Of a stretch of 38,214 nucleotides of DNA, positions 5,815-13,757 are shown piece by piece (the first letter of the stretch is position 1; each line of letters begins with the position of its first letter). Made by a program: the position numbers and the translations under genes. The notes under the pieces are model-generated. The model ran no database searches and was not told the origin of the DNA. It was given only the letters and a program-made list of their open reading frames with translations. The stretch is from a virus: IMG/VR virus record IMGVR_UViG_3300035698_009224, positions 1-38,214 of that record; one strand, written 5' to 3'.

Positions 5815-6534
5815 TTGAGGTGTAAAATCTGGTTTATTGGTGACATCCATGGGAATTTTGAGCAGTATGATTATATTCGTAATGATATGATTCTACCTAA
5901 CGGAAAAAAAGGAATGGATTATTCTATTCAAGTGGGTGATATGGGTATAGGATTTCATGACCATGGTGACCTTAGTTTTCATAATGCAATGTCTGAAAAT
6001 CATAAATTTATTCATGGCAACCATGACAATCCTGCATATTGTAAAACAAGTCCAAATTTTCTTGGACGATATGGTTATAATAAATCAAGTGGTATATTTT
6101 ATGTATCTGGTGGTTTTTCTATTGATAGAATATATAGAACTGTTGATGTAAATTTCTGGGAAAATGAAGAAGTTAATTATACAGAACAAGAAGAAATAAT
6201 CAAGCTGTATAAAAAAATTAAACCCAGAATAGTATCTACGCATGATACACCTACTGTTTTTAGAAATTCTGTTATTACTAATCCAGATAAGTTTAATGAT
6301 TGTAGTATTAGTGTTGCTATGTTTGATGAAATGTTTAAAATTCATCAACCAGAGTATTGGATATGTGGTCACCACCATGTATATAAAAAAATGCAAATAG
6401 ATAATACAACATTTGTTACTCTTGCTGATGTTTGTTGTTTTAATACAAAATTTGATGATGATGATTATGAAAAAACGTATAATGAAATAAATAATTATCC
6501 ATGTATTTATTGCATTGATGATGTTTCGTGGTAA
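5815..6534 (+). CDS. Calcineurin-like metallophosphoesterase
   Basis: A 239-residue phosphoesterase with the two-metal site of the family: GDIHGN (9-14), GDMG (41-44), GNHDN (68-72), a THD near residue 140 and GHHH near 186. It could act on nucleotides, nucleic acid ends or phosphoprotein; the substrate is not readable. The start is odd. No ATG or GTG precedes the first motif in frame. TTG 5815 is the only conventional choice, but the best Shine-Dalgarno-like GAGG (5817-5820) lies after it and is well spaced from an ATC at 5827. Confidence 0.85.
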   Translation: MRCKIWFIGDIHGNFEQYDYIRNDMILPNGKKGMDYSIQVGDMGIGFHDHGDLSFHNAMSENHKFIHGNHDNPAYCKTSPNFLGRYGYNKSSGIFYVSGGFSIDRIYRTVDVNFWENEEVNYTEQEEIIKLYKKIKPRIVSTHDTPTVFRNSVITNPDKFNDCSISVAMFDEMFKIHQPEYWICGHHHVYKKMQIDNTTFVTLADVCCFNTKFDDDDYEKTYNEINNYPCIYCIDDVSW

Positions 6535-6546
6535 GGAAAAAATAAA

Positions 6547-7233
6547 ATGAATATTGAAAGTGCCAAATGTGCCATGTGTTGTGTAACATTTAGTGGATTA
6601 AAATATTATCCATTAAAACCAACAGTAAGTGTAATATCTTTAGATGATATAGCTCATGCATTGAGTTTAAATTGTCGATTTGCCGGCCATATTAAATTCC
6701 ATTATTCTGTTGCAGAACATTCTATAAATTGTATGAAATATGTTGCACATGTTTTTGATGTTAATAACCATCCATTTTTACAACAATTCGATTTAATAAG
6801 AACTGATGAATTGGTTAATAAATTAAAATTACAAGCTTTGATGCATGATGCCAGTGAAGCTTATTTAAATGATATTCCAAAACCTCTTAAAATACATTTA
6901 CCTGGATATAATAAAATTGAGAAAGTTTGGGAAGATAAGATAGCAGAAGCATTTAAATTATTACCTCTTAATAAAACAGAAGAAATATTTATAAAGTCTG
7001 TTGATAATCTTATGTTTATGTATGAGTGTAGAAGCTTATGGAATGATATGCCTGAATGTGGTGTATTGTATGATATGCCAACTGTTTCGGGTCATTGGGA
7101 AAGTTGGTATAATTTAATAGGACCGATAGAACCAAAAAAGTGGGAAGATGTATCTACAGAATTTTATAATTTAGCGTATAAATTATTAACTTATAATTAT
7201 TTAACATTAAAGGAAATTAAGAAATGGGAATAA
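6547..7233 (+). CDS. HD-domain phosphohydrolase (YfbR-like)
   Basis: A 228-residue protein with the HD-superfamily metal site: RFAGH with His48, VAEHS with His58, MHDASEAYLNDIP with His100-Asp101, and a later Asp near 152. This pattern is common in phage 5'-nucleotidases and dNTP hydrolases related to YfbR, which dephosphorylate deoxynucleotides. DatZ of Z-genome phages is also an HD protein, but nothing here proves that specificity. Its end overlaps the next gene by 10 bases. Confidence 0.84.
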   Translation: MNIESAKCAMCCVTFSGLKYYPLKPTVSVISLDDIAHALSLNCRFAGHIKFHYSVAEHSINCMKYVAHVFDVNNHPFLQQFDLIRTDELVNKLKLQALMHDASEAYLNDIPKPLKIHLPGYNKIEKVWEDKIAEAFKLLPLNKTEEIFIKSVDNLMFMYECRSLWNDMPECGVLYDMPTVSGHWESWYNLIGPIEPKKWEDVSTEFYNLAYKLLTYNYLTLKEIKKWE

Positions 7234-7592
7234 AAATCGTTAGATTGAGTAGCGGGGAAGAATTAATTGCTGATATAAAGGATGATGCTGTTGATGCATG
7301 GCATAATAATTCAAGTGTTTTTGTTAAAATGGAACTTCCTGCTATTGTTGTTCCGAAACAAATGAAAAATGAAGGTGGACAAGTCCAAACATCATTAGCT
7401 ATTGTGCCATGGATTCCATATATTGAAAAGGATAATGGAATTGAACTTAATGGTTCATTTATAACGTATATACAAACACCTTGTATTGATTTAGTTAATG
7501 TATATAGTCAGCAATTTGGAAGCGGACTTGTGATACCTGCGTCAGCCGGGCAAAAAAAGAAAATTATTACTGGACCAACTTTAGTACAATAG
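7224..7592 (+). CDS. Small phage protein, possibly Sm-like fold
   Basis: A 122-residue protein starting with MGIKIVRLSSGEELIADIKD, a pattern seen in a widespread T4-like phage family with an Sm-like beta-barrel N-terminus ('I-V-R-L-x-S-G-E-x-I-I'). No catalytic residues are evident. It overlaps the HD gene upstream and its last base is the first base of gp43A, so it is likely translationally coupled to the polymerase. Confidence 0.6.
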   Translation: MGIKIVRLSSGEELIADIKDDAVDAWHNNSSVFVKMELPAIVVPKQMKNEGGQVQTSLAIVPWIPYIEKDNGIELNGSFITYIQTPCIDLVNVYSQQFGSGLVIPASAGQKKKIITGPTLVQ

Positions 7593-9028
7593 TGAATAAA
7601 TATTACACAAATATTTTAATTTCGGGAGATTCCATTCTCCATAGAGGTATAGAGAATGGAAAAACCTTTTTCAGCAAAGAACCATTTGCTCCTGTTTTAT
7701 ATTTACCAACACAAACTGTTTCAAAATATAAAACATTAGATGGTATAAATGTTGAACCAATATCTCCAGGTACAATTAGAGATACTCGGCAATTTTTACG
7801 TCAATATAGAAATGTTGATAATTTTAAATTTTATGGTAATACACGATACGAATATCAATTTATCAATAAAACGTATCCAAAAGATATTGATTGGAATATA
7901 TCAGACCTTAATATTACTTATCTTGATATTGAGTGTGAGTGTGAAGATGGATTTCCTAATATTGAAACAGCTAATGAGGCTATTAATTTAATTACTATTA
8001 AAACACGAGGACAATATCATACTTTTGGTTGCCAAGATTATGATGCTTTTGTAAAACAGAATACATTATATCATAAATGTGAAGATGAAAAAGAATTATT
8101 GCAAGAGTTTATAAAATTGTGGGTGAGTGATTACCCTGATATTATAACTGGTTGGAATGTACAATTCTTTGATATGGTTTATATTGTGAATAGGATAAAT
8201 GTTGTTCTTTCTAAAAAAGATTCTAAAAAATTAAGTCCTTGGGGTATAATAAAAGAAAGGACGGTTACACTTAGAGGTCAAGAGCAACAAGCTTATGATA
8301 TATATGGTATTGCCACAATGGATTACCTTGATTTATATAAGCGTTATACTTATGTTAATCGTGAAAATTATAAATTAGGATATATCGCTCATGTAGAATT
8401 AGGTACATCTAAAATTGATTATTCTGAATATGGTAGCCTTCATTTATTATATAAAAATAATTGGAATAAGTTTGTTGATTATAATATAAAAGATGTTGAT
8501 TTAGTAACTCAATTAGACGATAAACTTAAATTAATTGAATTGGCTTTATCAATAGCATATGACGCAAAAATGAATTTTGAAGATACTAAAAGCCAGGTTA
8601 GGATTTGGGATACTTTAATTTACAATCATCTTGCTCGTAAAAATATTATAATACCTCAAAACCAATCTAATAGTAGAGATACTCAATATGCAGGTGCTTA
8701 TGTTATGGATCCTATTACTGGATTCCATAAATGGGTTGTTTCATTTGATGTTACATCACTTTATCCATCTTTAATTTTAGCTTTGAATTTATCACCAGAA
8801 ACAATTATGGAGTATGAATGTGATGTTCCTGATTTGAAGGAACACCTTCAATTAAATGGATTAATATATTCTGCAAATAATCAATATTTTAGAAATGATA
8901 TTGATGGATTTTTACCAGAACTTCTTAAAAAGGTATTAGATGATAGGGTTATTGCAAAGAAAAAAATGGTTATTGGTAAGAAAAATTTAGAAATTATACG
9001 TAAAATTAAGGAAAGAAGAAAAATTTAA
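7592..9028 (+). CDS. 43A: DNA polymerase gp43A: N-terminal part with 3'-5' exonuclease and palm motif A
   Basis: The first 478 residues of a family B replicative polymerase, GTG start overlapping the previous stop (TAGTG). Visible: Exo I YLDIECE (110-116, Asp112 and Glu114), Exo II NVQFFDMVYI, Exo III YNIKDVDLV, and polymerase motif A SFDVTSLYPS (about 384-393). The frame stops in the helical fingers-side region after KKNLEIIRKIKERRK, just before motif B. Motifs B and C are in gp43B at 10167. Together the pieces total about 851 residues, near T4 gp43 (898), so the two chains probably assemble into one enzyme. Confidence 0.94.
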   Translation: MNKYYTNILISGDSILHRGIENGKTFFSKEPFAPVLYLPTQTVSKYKTLDGINVEPISPGTIRDTRQFLRQYRNVDNFKFYGNTRYEYQFINKTYPKDIDWNISDLNITYLDIECECEDGFPNIETANEAINLITIKTRGQYHTFGCQDYDAFVKQNTLYHKCEDEKELLQEFIKLWVSDYPDIITGWNVQFFDMVYIVNRINVVLSKKDSKKLSPWGIIKERTVTLRGQEQQAYDIYGIATMDYLDLYKRYTYVNRENYKLGYIAHVELGTSKIDYSEYGSLHLLYKNNWNKFVDYNIKDVDLVTQLDDKLKLIELALSIAYDAKMNFEDTKSQVRIWDTLIYNHLARKNIIIPQNQSNSRDTQYAGAYVMDPITGFHKWVVSFDVTSLYPSLILALNLSPETIMEYECDVPDLKEHLQLNGLIYSANNQYFRNDIDGFLPELLKKVLDDRVIAKKKMVIGKKNLEIIRKIKERRKI

Positions 9029-9098
9029 ATTTATATGCTATTGGTAACACATATTTTTTATAAATAGATGTGTAAATATAATAGTATTTAAGTTTAAG
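9024..9098 (+). promoter_or_regulatory. Long hairpin with TATAAATA in its loop, before the gene-43 insert
   Basis: Arms 9024-9042 and 9080-9098 pair over 19 positions with a few G-U pairs and one mismatch, and ACACAT (9047-9052) pairs with ATGTGT (9068-9073) inside. TATAAATA (9059-9066) is in the apical loop. The structure includes the gp43A stop codon and reaches the Shine-Dalgarno AGGAG (9097-9101) of the next gene. Full-length transcripts would fold it; transcripts starting in the loop would not. Confidence 0.5.
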
Positions 9099-9108
9099 GA
9101 GATTAATG

Positions 9109-9495
9109 ATGGGCCAATGGGGATTTAATAGTTATGATTCGGATTTATGCCATGATTATATTCAAGATGTTTGTTCTGAATATTATGATAACCCAGCAAC
9201 ACAAGAACAAGTTACATTGATGATTGATAATTTAACAGATGATATTAATAAAGAAGCAGATAATCATCCTGAAAATAGTATTTCATGGTATAATGTATTT
9301 GCATATATAGGACTTATTTCATGGGTATTATCTAAGAAATATGTGGTTAGTAAAGGTAGACTTAAGCTGTGGTTAGAATGGATAGATGATTATAATACAG
9401 AAAATTCTTTTAGAAAATGGTCAGAACCAAATGAAAGAAAAAAATGTGTTAAACATGAAATGGATGTGGTGAAAAGTGCCTTATCATCTTTATAA
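9109..9495 (+). CDS. DUF4259-like small protein inside the gene-43 insert
   Basis: A 128-residue protein beginning MGQWGFNSYDSDLCHDYI. This resembles the DUF4259 opening (MGAWG ... F-x-N-D-x-A-x-D-W). ATG 9109 is preferred to 9106 because AGGAG (9097-9101) is then 7 nt away. Function unknown. It lies between gp43A and the endonuclease, overlapping the latter by 20 bases, so it travels with the insert. It could be cargo of the mobile element or an older gene caught in it. Confidence 0.6.
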   Translation: MGQWGFNSYDSDLCHDYIQDVCSEYYDNPATQEQVTLMIDNLTDDINKEADNHPENSISWYNVFAYIGLISWVLSKKYVVSKGRLKLWLEWIDDYNTENSFRKWSEPNERKKCVKHEMDVVKSALSSL

Positions 9496-10183
9496 AATAA
9501 CTAATATTATAAATGATAAAATATATGTTGGTGTTCATAAATCTGATAATCCAAATGATTTATATTATGGCTCTGGTATTGCAATAAAAACAGCAATTAA
9601 AAAATACGGTAAAGAAAATTTCATTAAAGAGATTATAGCTTCATATACAACATCTAAGCAAGCATATGAACATGAGAAAACAATTGTTAATGAAGAATTT
9701 GTTAATAAAAGAACAACATATAATATGTGTATTGGTGGAAAAGGCGGCTTTGATTACATACAATCATTAGGTTTACCGAATCCAATGCATAATAAATTGG
9801 TTGCTAAAAAGTGTGTTGATGCCGCTAATAGAACAAGAGCTAATAATCCTGAAAAATATAAAAGGGTTTCAATAGAAAATTTAAAAAAAGCTATTAAATA
9901 TAATACAGGAAGAAAACGTCCAGAACATTCAGAAAAAATGAAAGAACGTGCTAAAAATCCTACTAAAAAAATGATTACTGGTTGGAAAAAAGCAAAAGAA
10001 GCAAGAATAAAAACATATGTTTTAATTTGTAGTAAAAAAGAAATTGAATTGTGTGGTTTAAAAAAATTAAAATCATATTGTAAGATACATAAATTGCCAT
10101 GGTCAAGTGCGTATAATATTATAGTATATAATAAAAAGTTTCAGTGTGGTAAATTGAAAGATTATAGTGGATATATTAAATAA
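9476..10183 (+). CDS. GIY-YIG homing endonuclease splitting gene 43
   Basis: A 235-residue endonuclease with a GTG start. The catalytic domain is N-terminal: YHLYKITN, then IYVGVHKSDN (the YVG of GIY-YIG), a conserved YGKENF and the Glu of YEHEKTIV. The C-terminal part has NUMOD3-like RKRPEHSEKMKERAKN and a helix-turn-helix-like LKSYCKIHKLPWSSAYNII. It would nick or cut polymerase genes that lack the insert and promote its own spread. It overlaps gp43B by 17 bases. There is no room on either side for a group I intron core, so this is a free-standing insertion. Confidence 0.87.
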   Translation: MPYHLYKITNIINDKIYVGVHKSDNPNDLYYGSGIAIKTAIKKYGKENFIKEIIASYTTSKQAYEHEKTIVNEEFVNKRTTYNMCIGGKGGFDYIQSLGLPNPMHNKLVAKKCVDAANRTRANNPEKYKRVSIENLKKAIKYNTGRKRPEHSEKMKERAKNPTKKMITGWKKAKEARIKTYVLICSKKEIELCGLKKLKSYCKIHKLPWSSAYNIIVYNKKFQCGKLKDYSGYIK

Positions 10184-11288
10184 CATAGATTTAGAACAAT
10201 TAACAGATGATGAATTGTTAAAGTTAGAACAAGAAATTAAAATTGATGTTGCAAAAAATTCAACAAAACAGTTAGTTAAAAAAGTGTTGGCTAATTCTGC
10301 TTATGGTTTTCTTGGAACACCATATGGTAGATTTTATGATATCCGTCTTGCCGAAGCTATTACATTAACAGGACAAAATTCAATAAAACATATTGCAAAA
10401 ATATTGGATGATTATCTTAATAAATTATTTAAAACTGATGCCGAACATTATGTAATATATGGTGATACTGATTCTGTTTATGTTACTTTAGATAAACTTG
10501 TAGCCAATGTATATAAAGATAAAAATCCAACTGATGAAGTGATAACTAATTTTTTAGATAAGGTTTGTAAACAAAAGTTAGAACCATTGATTGCTAATGG
10601 ATTTAAACATCTTGAAAATAAGTTTAATTACATTCCAAACCAGTTGAAAATGAAACGTGAAGTTATAGCAGACAAAGCAATTTGGGTTGCTAAGAAACGA
10701 TATATTGTCCGTATTTTGGATGATGAGGGAGTAAGATTATCTAAACCAAAAATTAAAGCCATGGGACTTGAACTTAAAAAATCTTCTATTCCATCATTTT
10801 GTAGAGATATATTAACCAAGGCTGTTGATAAAATATTTAATGGTACTGAAAATGACGTTATTGAATATATTAAAGTTTGTAGGAATGAATTTGAACAGAA
10901 ACCTTTTGAAGAAATTGCTTTTCCGCGTGGTGTAAACAATATAAATAAATGGAAATGTACAAGTGAAATAGCTAAAAAAGGTTGTCCTATACATGTCCGA
11001 GGAGTTTTATACCATAATGCTTTATTGAAGCATTTTAAATTGAAGAAAAAATATAAACCTATTAAGTCTGGTAATAAAGTAAAATATATTTATTTAAAAA
11101 AACAAAACCCTATTGGTACTCATGTTATTGCTTTTACAGATACTTTACCAATTGAATTTAATTTGAATGATTATATTGATTATGATTTACAATTTAATAA
11201 ATCATTTGTTGAACCATTAAAAATTATTCTTAATGGTATAGGTTGGGTTGCTGAGAGAGAAAATAATTTAGAAGATTTTTTTGTATGA
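10167..11288 (+). CDS. 43B: DNA polymerase gp43B: C-terminal part with motifs B and C
   Basis: The remaining 373 residues of the family B polymerase. Motif B is KKVLANSAYGFLGTPYGRFYD with the conserved N-S-x-Y-G. Motif C is YGDTDSVYV with the catalytic aspartates, followed by the thumb. The start is taken as GTG 10167, inside the end of the endonuclease gene, with GAAAG at 10156-10160 as ribosome-binding site. The N-terminal NIDLEQLTDDELLKLEQEI continues the helical linker that ends gp43A. The chain must pair with gp43A to be active. Confidence 0.93.
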   Translation: MDILNNIDLEQLTDDELLKLEQEIKIDVAKNSTKQLVKKVLANSAYGFLGTPYGRFYDIRLAEAITLTGQNSIKHIAKILDDYLNKLFKTDAEHYVIYGDTDSVYVTLDKLVANVYKDKNPTDEVITNFLDKVCKQKLEPLIANGFKHLENKFNYIPNQLKMKREVIADKAIWVAKKRYIVRILDDEGVRLSKPKIKAMGLELKKSSIPSFCRDILTKAVDKIFNGTENDVIEYIKVCRNEFEQKPFEEIAFPRGVNNINKWKCTSEIAKKGCPIHVRGVLYHNALLKHFKLKKKYKPIKSGNKVKYIYLKKQNPIGTHVIAFTDTLPIEFNLNDYIDYDLQFNKSFVEPLKIILNGIGWVAERENNLEDFFV

Positions 11289-11449
11289 AAAGAAAGTCTT
11301 ATGATACAAATCGTTCAATAACAAAAAGGCCACACAAAACTGGTGGTTGGTGTCCTTGTTGTGATGGTGCTCTTGTTTTTGATGGCCAAAGGTGTCCTAA
11401 TTGTGGAAAAAGAATAAAACCATATAGATTTAAAAAACCAATATTATAA
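11285..11449 (+). CDS. Small zinc-ribbon protein (54 aa)
   Basis: ATG 11285 overlaps the gp43B stop (ATGA). It has paired CPCC (about 23-26) and CPNCG (38-42) knuckles typical of a zinc ribbon, flanked by basic residues. Its tail overlaps the convergent endonuclease gene by 6 bases. Function unknown; nucleic-acid binding is plausible. Confidence 0.65.
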   Translation: MKRKSYDTNRSITKRPHKTGGWCPCCDGALVFDGQRCPNCGKRIKPYRFKKPIL

Positions 11450-12253
11450 TTTTAAAAATATATATCCTTTATAATATGGAGTTTTTCTATTATAAATATT
11501 AATTCTAATCGAATTGTAGTTTAAATTATGTTCTTTACAAAAAGTATTTAAATTATTTATTATTATTGTTGATTTTTTCGGAGTTATGATTTTAAATAAT
11601 TTAGCAATTTTATTATTTGGTTTTCCTATTTTTGATTTAGATAACCGTTCTTTTGTTAATTTTGTGTGTTTAAATCCTGTAAGTGATTTTGATATTTTAT
11701 CTTTTGTTTCTTGTGATTGTTTTTTATTTATATGTGCAAGCTTAATTTTATTTTTTGTTTCTTCGGTTTGTTTATGTCCTGGTTTTCCTTTTTTTAAATT
11801 TGATTGTTGTTCTTTTGTTTTTTTGCTATGATGTTTACCATACATTCCATTATTTTTACCTGATTGTGATAATTTCATTTTATTTTTTGTTTCTTTAGAA
11901 TGTTGTGTTCCTTTTCTTGATGGAGGAATATCACCACCGATAGTACCATTATATCCTATACCTTTATATGTATTGTAAATTGATATGAAGTAAACTTCCG
12001 CTAAATATGCTGTTTTATTATTTGGTGTTTGCCATAAGATTGTTGTTTCAAAATCTTCAATGCCATATTTCCGGATAGCACGTTTAAAATATTGATTATA
12101 TCCTGGAGATTTATGATTATATGCACTAAGTTTATGCCTGTATTTTCGTTCTTTGACGTTTTTTGAAACACCAATATAAGATTTACCAGAAGTTTTGGAA
12201 GTGTGCATGTAAATATAATAAAGAATTGTAGTATAAATAGTTTTAGTTGTCAT
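11444..12253 (-). CDS. GIY-YIG homing endonuclease with NUMOD3 repeats, reverse strand
   Basis: A 269-residue endonuclease, the only intact gene seen on the - strand. The N-terminus carries YYIYMHTS and SYIGVSKNVKERKYRH, then FKRAIRKYGIEDFE and a catalytic Glu in AYLAEVYFI. Several NUMOD3 DNA-binding motifs follow (SKETKNKMKLSQSGKNNGMY, TEETKNKIKLAH, SQETKDKISKSL) and a helix-turn-helix-like tail. Leader AAGGG lies 11 nt before its ATG. It is inserted between the gene-43 block and the exonuclease operon without visibly breaking a gene. A relic with the same tail lies at 190-348. Confidence 0.9.
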   Translation of the reverse strand: MTTKTIYTTILYYIYMHTSKTSGKSYIGVSKNVKERKYRHKLSAYNHKSPGYNQYFKRAIRKYGIEDFETTILWQTPNNKTAYLAEVYFISIYNTYKGIGYNGTIGGDIPPSRKGTQHSKETKNKMKLSQSGKNNGMYGKHHSKKTKEQQSNLKKGKPGHKQTEETKNKIKLAHINKKQSQETKDKISKSLTGFKHTKLTKERLSKSKIGKPNNKIAKLFKIITPKKSTIIINNLNTFCKEHNLNYNSIRINIYNRKTPYYKGYIFLKL

Positions 12254-12325
12254 GTTTTAAGTAACCCTTAAAATGTGGTGATTAGAGCGGATTGGTGTTT
12301 GAAGCACCTTTTCGCTTGTTTTATA

Positions 12326-12333
12326 TATTTATA
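12326..12333 (-). promoter_or_regulatory. Reverse-strand TATAAATA box before the GIY-YIG gene
   Basis: TATAAATA on the - strand, 73 bp before the endonuclease ATG, in non-coding DNA. Between them are an AGCG/CGCT-closed hairpin (about 12285-12314) and a short TTAAG/CTTAA hairpin around the ribosome-binding site. Confidence 0.3.
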
Positions 12334-12350
12334 AAATTTGTAATTTACAC

Positions 12351-12379
12351 TTGACATAATAATCATATATTGATATAAT
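12351..12379 (+). promoter_or_regulatory. Sigma70-type promoter for the exonuclease-uvsX operon
   Basis: TTGACA (12351-12356), 17-bp spacer, TATAAT (12374-12379). The next ATG is at 12418 with AAGGA just upstream. It lacks the GATTTCCC prefix of the other strong promoters. Confidence 0.82.
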
Positions 12380-12417
12380 ATAACAAATGAAATGATATTT
12401 TTGAAGGAAAAATTTAA

Positions 12418-13209
12418 ATGCCTATACTTTGTGCGATTGATTTAGAAACAACTGGAATCCAATTTTCAACAACCAATATAGAAAAAGATGTTGATGTGAT
12501 AACAGAAATTGGGATAGTTTTATCCGATACAAAATTTGCAACACCAGAAGAAGCTTATCCGCCGGTGAAAATAGTTAGTGAATTGATAAATGAAAAAAAT
12601 AGACCGAAGATGCATCCAGAAGCATTTGAAGTAACACACTTAACAGAAGAACAATTACAAAAATGGGGATTAAAACCAACAAAATTATTTTGTGAATATT
12701 TGGTTAATATTATTAAAAAAGCTGATTATATTGTTGCATCAAATGGAAATAAATTTGATAAACCAATATTAACAAATTTTTTAAAAAAATATGGAGTAGA
12801 AATGCCAGATATTCAATGGATTGATATTCAGAAAGATATAACTTTCGCTGATAGTTGTAAACAAAGAAATCAAACATATTTAAGTGGATATCATAATACT
12901 GTAAATCCATTTGCTCATAGAGCCGTGGCTGATTGTTTGATGTTATTTAAACTTTTAGGAGCTTATGATTGTAATGGATTGAAATATCCTCTTGATATTA
13001 TAATTAAAAATGCAAAAGCTGTTAAAATTAAAATTCAAGCTAAAGTTTCTTTTGATGAAAAGGAAATGGCAAAGAGTGATAAGTTTAGATGGGATTCAGA
13101 TGGTTCTGATTGTGGAAAACCAAAAACGTGGTGGAAAGAAATAGCCGATAATAAGTATGACCCAGAAAATTATCCATTCGAAACTTCAATTATAAAGGAG
13201 AAAAAATGA
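12418..13209 (+). CDS. DnaQ-like DEDDh 3'-5' exonuclease
   Basis: A 263-residue protein with exonuclease motifs ExoI AIDLETTG (Asp8, Glu10), ExoII NKFDKPIL (Asp114) and ExoIII HRAVAD (His167, Asp172). It hydrolyses DNA or RNA from the 3' end. The last 60 residues (KVSFDEKEMAKSDKFRWD, then CGKPKTWWKEI) form an extra module often found at the end of phage exonucleases. It is the first gene after the promoter and its stop overlaps the next ATG. Confidence 0.85.
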   Translation: MPILCAIDLETTGIQFSTTNIEKDVDVITEIGIVLSDTKFATPEEAYPPVKIVSELINEKNRPKMHPEAFEVTHLTEEQLQKWGLKPTKLFCEYLVNIIKKADYIVASNGNKFDKPILTNFLKKYGVEMPDIQWIDIQKDITFADSCKQRNQTYLSGYHNTVNPFAHRAVADCLMLFKLLGAYDCNGLKYPLDIIIKNAKAVKIKIQAKVSFDEKEMAKSDKFRWDSDGSDCGKPKTWWKEIADNKYDPENYPFETSIIKEKK

Positions 13210-13757
13210 TACCTAAAAAACAAATGACACAAACTCAATATAATAATATTCCATTTATGGATGATATTATAATAGGAAATTCACCAGAACCTGTATATTA
13301 TAAAACAAAAAAGGTATGTAAAGATGGATATTGTTTTGTAGCTCATATGAGTTCCAAAGATGATATACCTAAATTTGAGTTTGAATTAATTCAAGTTGAT
13401 ATTACAATACCAAAAAAGATTTATCTTGCTGTTCCATATACAGGAACAGATGATGAAAAGGCTATTAGATTTCAAAAAGTAAATTCTATGGCTGCAAAGT
13501 TAATAAGTGCTGGTAATATTGTGTTTTCACCAACATCACATGGTCATCCTATTGCAAACCAGGCCGAATCTGAGGATGTTAATATTCCTACAGATTGGGA
13601 GTATTGGAAACAAAGTTGTGAAAGTTTTGTAGAATGGTGCGATGAAGTTTATGTATTTCAATTGGATGGATATGAAAAGTCTATTGGTGTTAAAGCAGAA
13701 ATAGAATATGCAAAACATCTTGGAAAAATTGTAACTTATATTTCGGAGAAGTTATGA
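13206..13757 (+). CDS. Nucleoside 2-deoxyribosyltransferase-like protein
   Basis: A 183-residue protein. From about residue 75 it has the fold pattern of DUF1937/DUF4406 and nucleoside 2-deoxyribosyltransferases: KIYLAVPYTG, NSMAAKLISAGNIVFSPTSH, WEYWKQSC with an acidic DEVYVFQLDGYEKSIGVKAE, then EYAKHLGK. Such proteins move or cleave deoxyribose-base bonds. The N-terminal 70 residues are not recognised. It overlaps both neighbours by 4 bases, placing it in the exonuclease-uvsX operon. Confidence 0.7.
   Translation: MIPKKQMTQTQYNNIPFMDDIIIGNSPEPVYYKTKKVCKDGYCFVAHMSSKDDIPKFEFELIQVDITIPKKIYLAVPYTGTDDEKAIRFQKVNSMAAKLISAGNIVFSPTSHGHPIANQAESEDVNIPTDWEYWKQSCESFVEWCDEVYVFQLDGYEKSIGVKAEIEYAKHLGKIVTYISEKL

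Noticed and set aside
9029-10183. Group I intron in gene 43
   Set aside because: Flanking space is 77 bp on one side and none on the other (the endonuclease overlaps gp43B), and gp43B has its own plausible GTG start; a split gene fits better.
10940-10947. Late promoter inside gp43B
   Set aside because: Lies within a conserved coding stretch with no gene start nearby.
11586-11831. + strand ORF of 81 codons
   Set aside because: It is the antisense shadow of the reverse-strand GIY-YIG gene; very rich in Phe, Cys and Val as expected for antisense of Lys-rich sequence.
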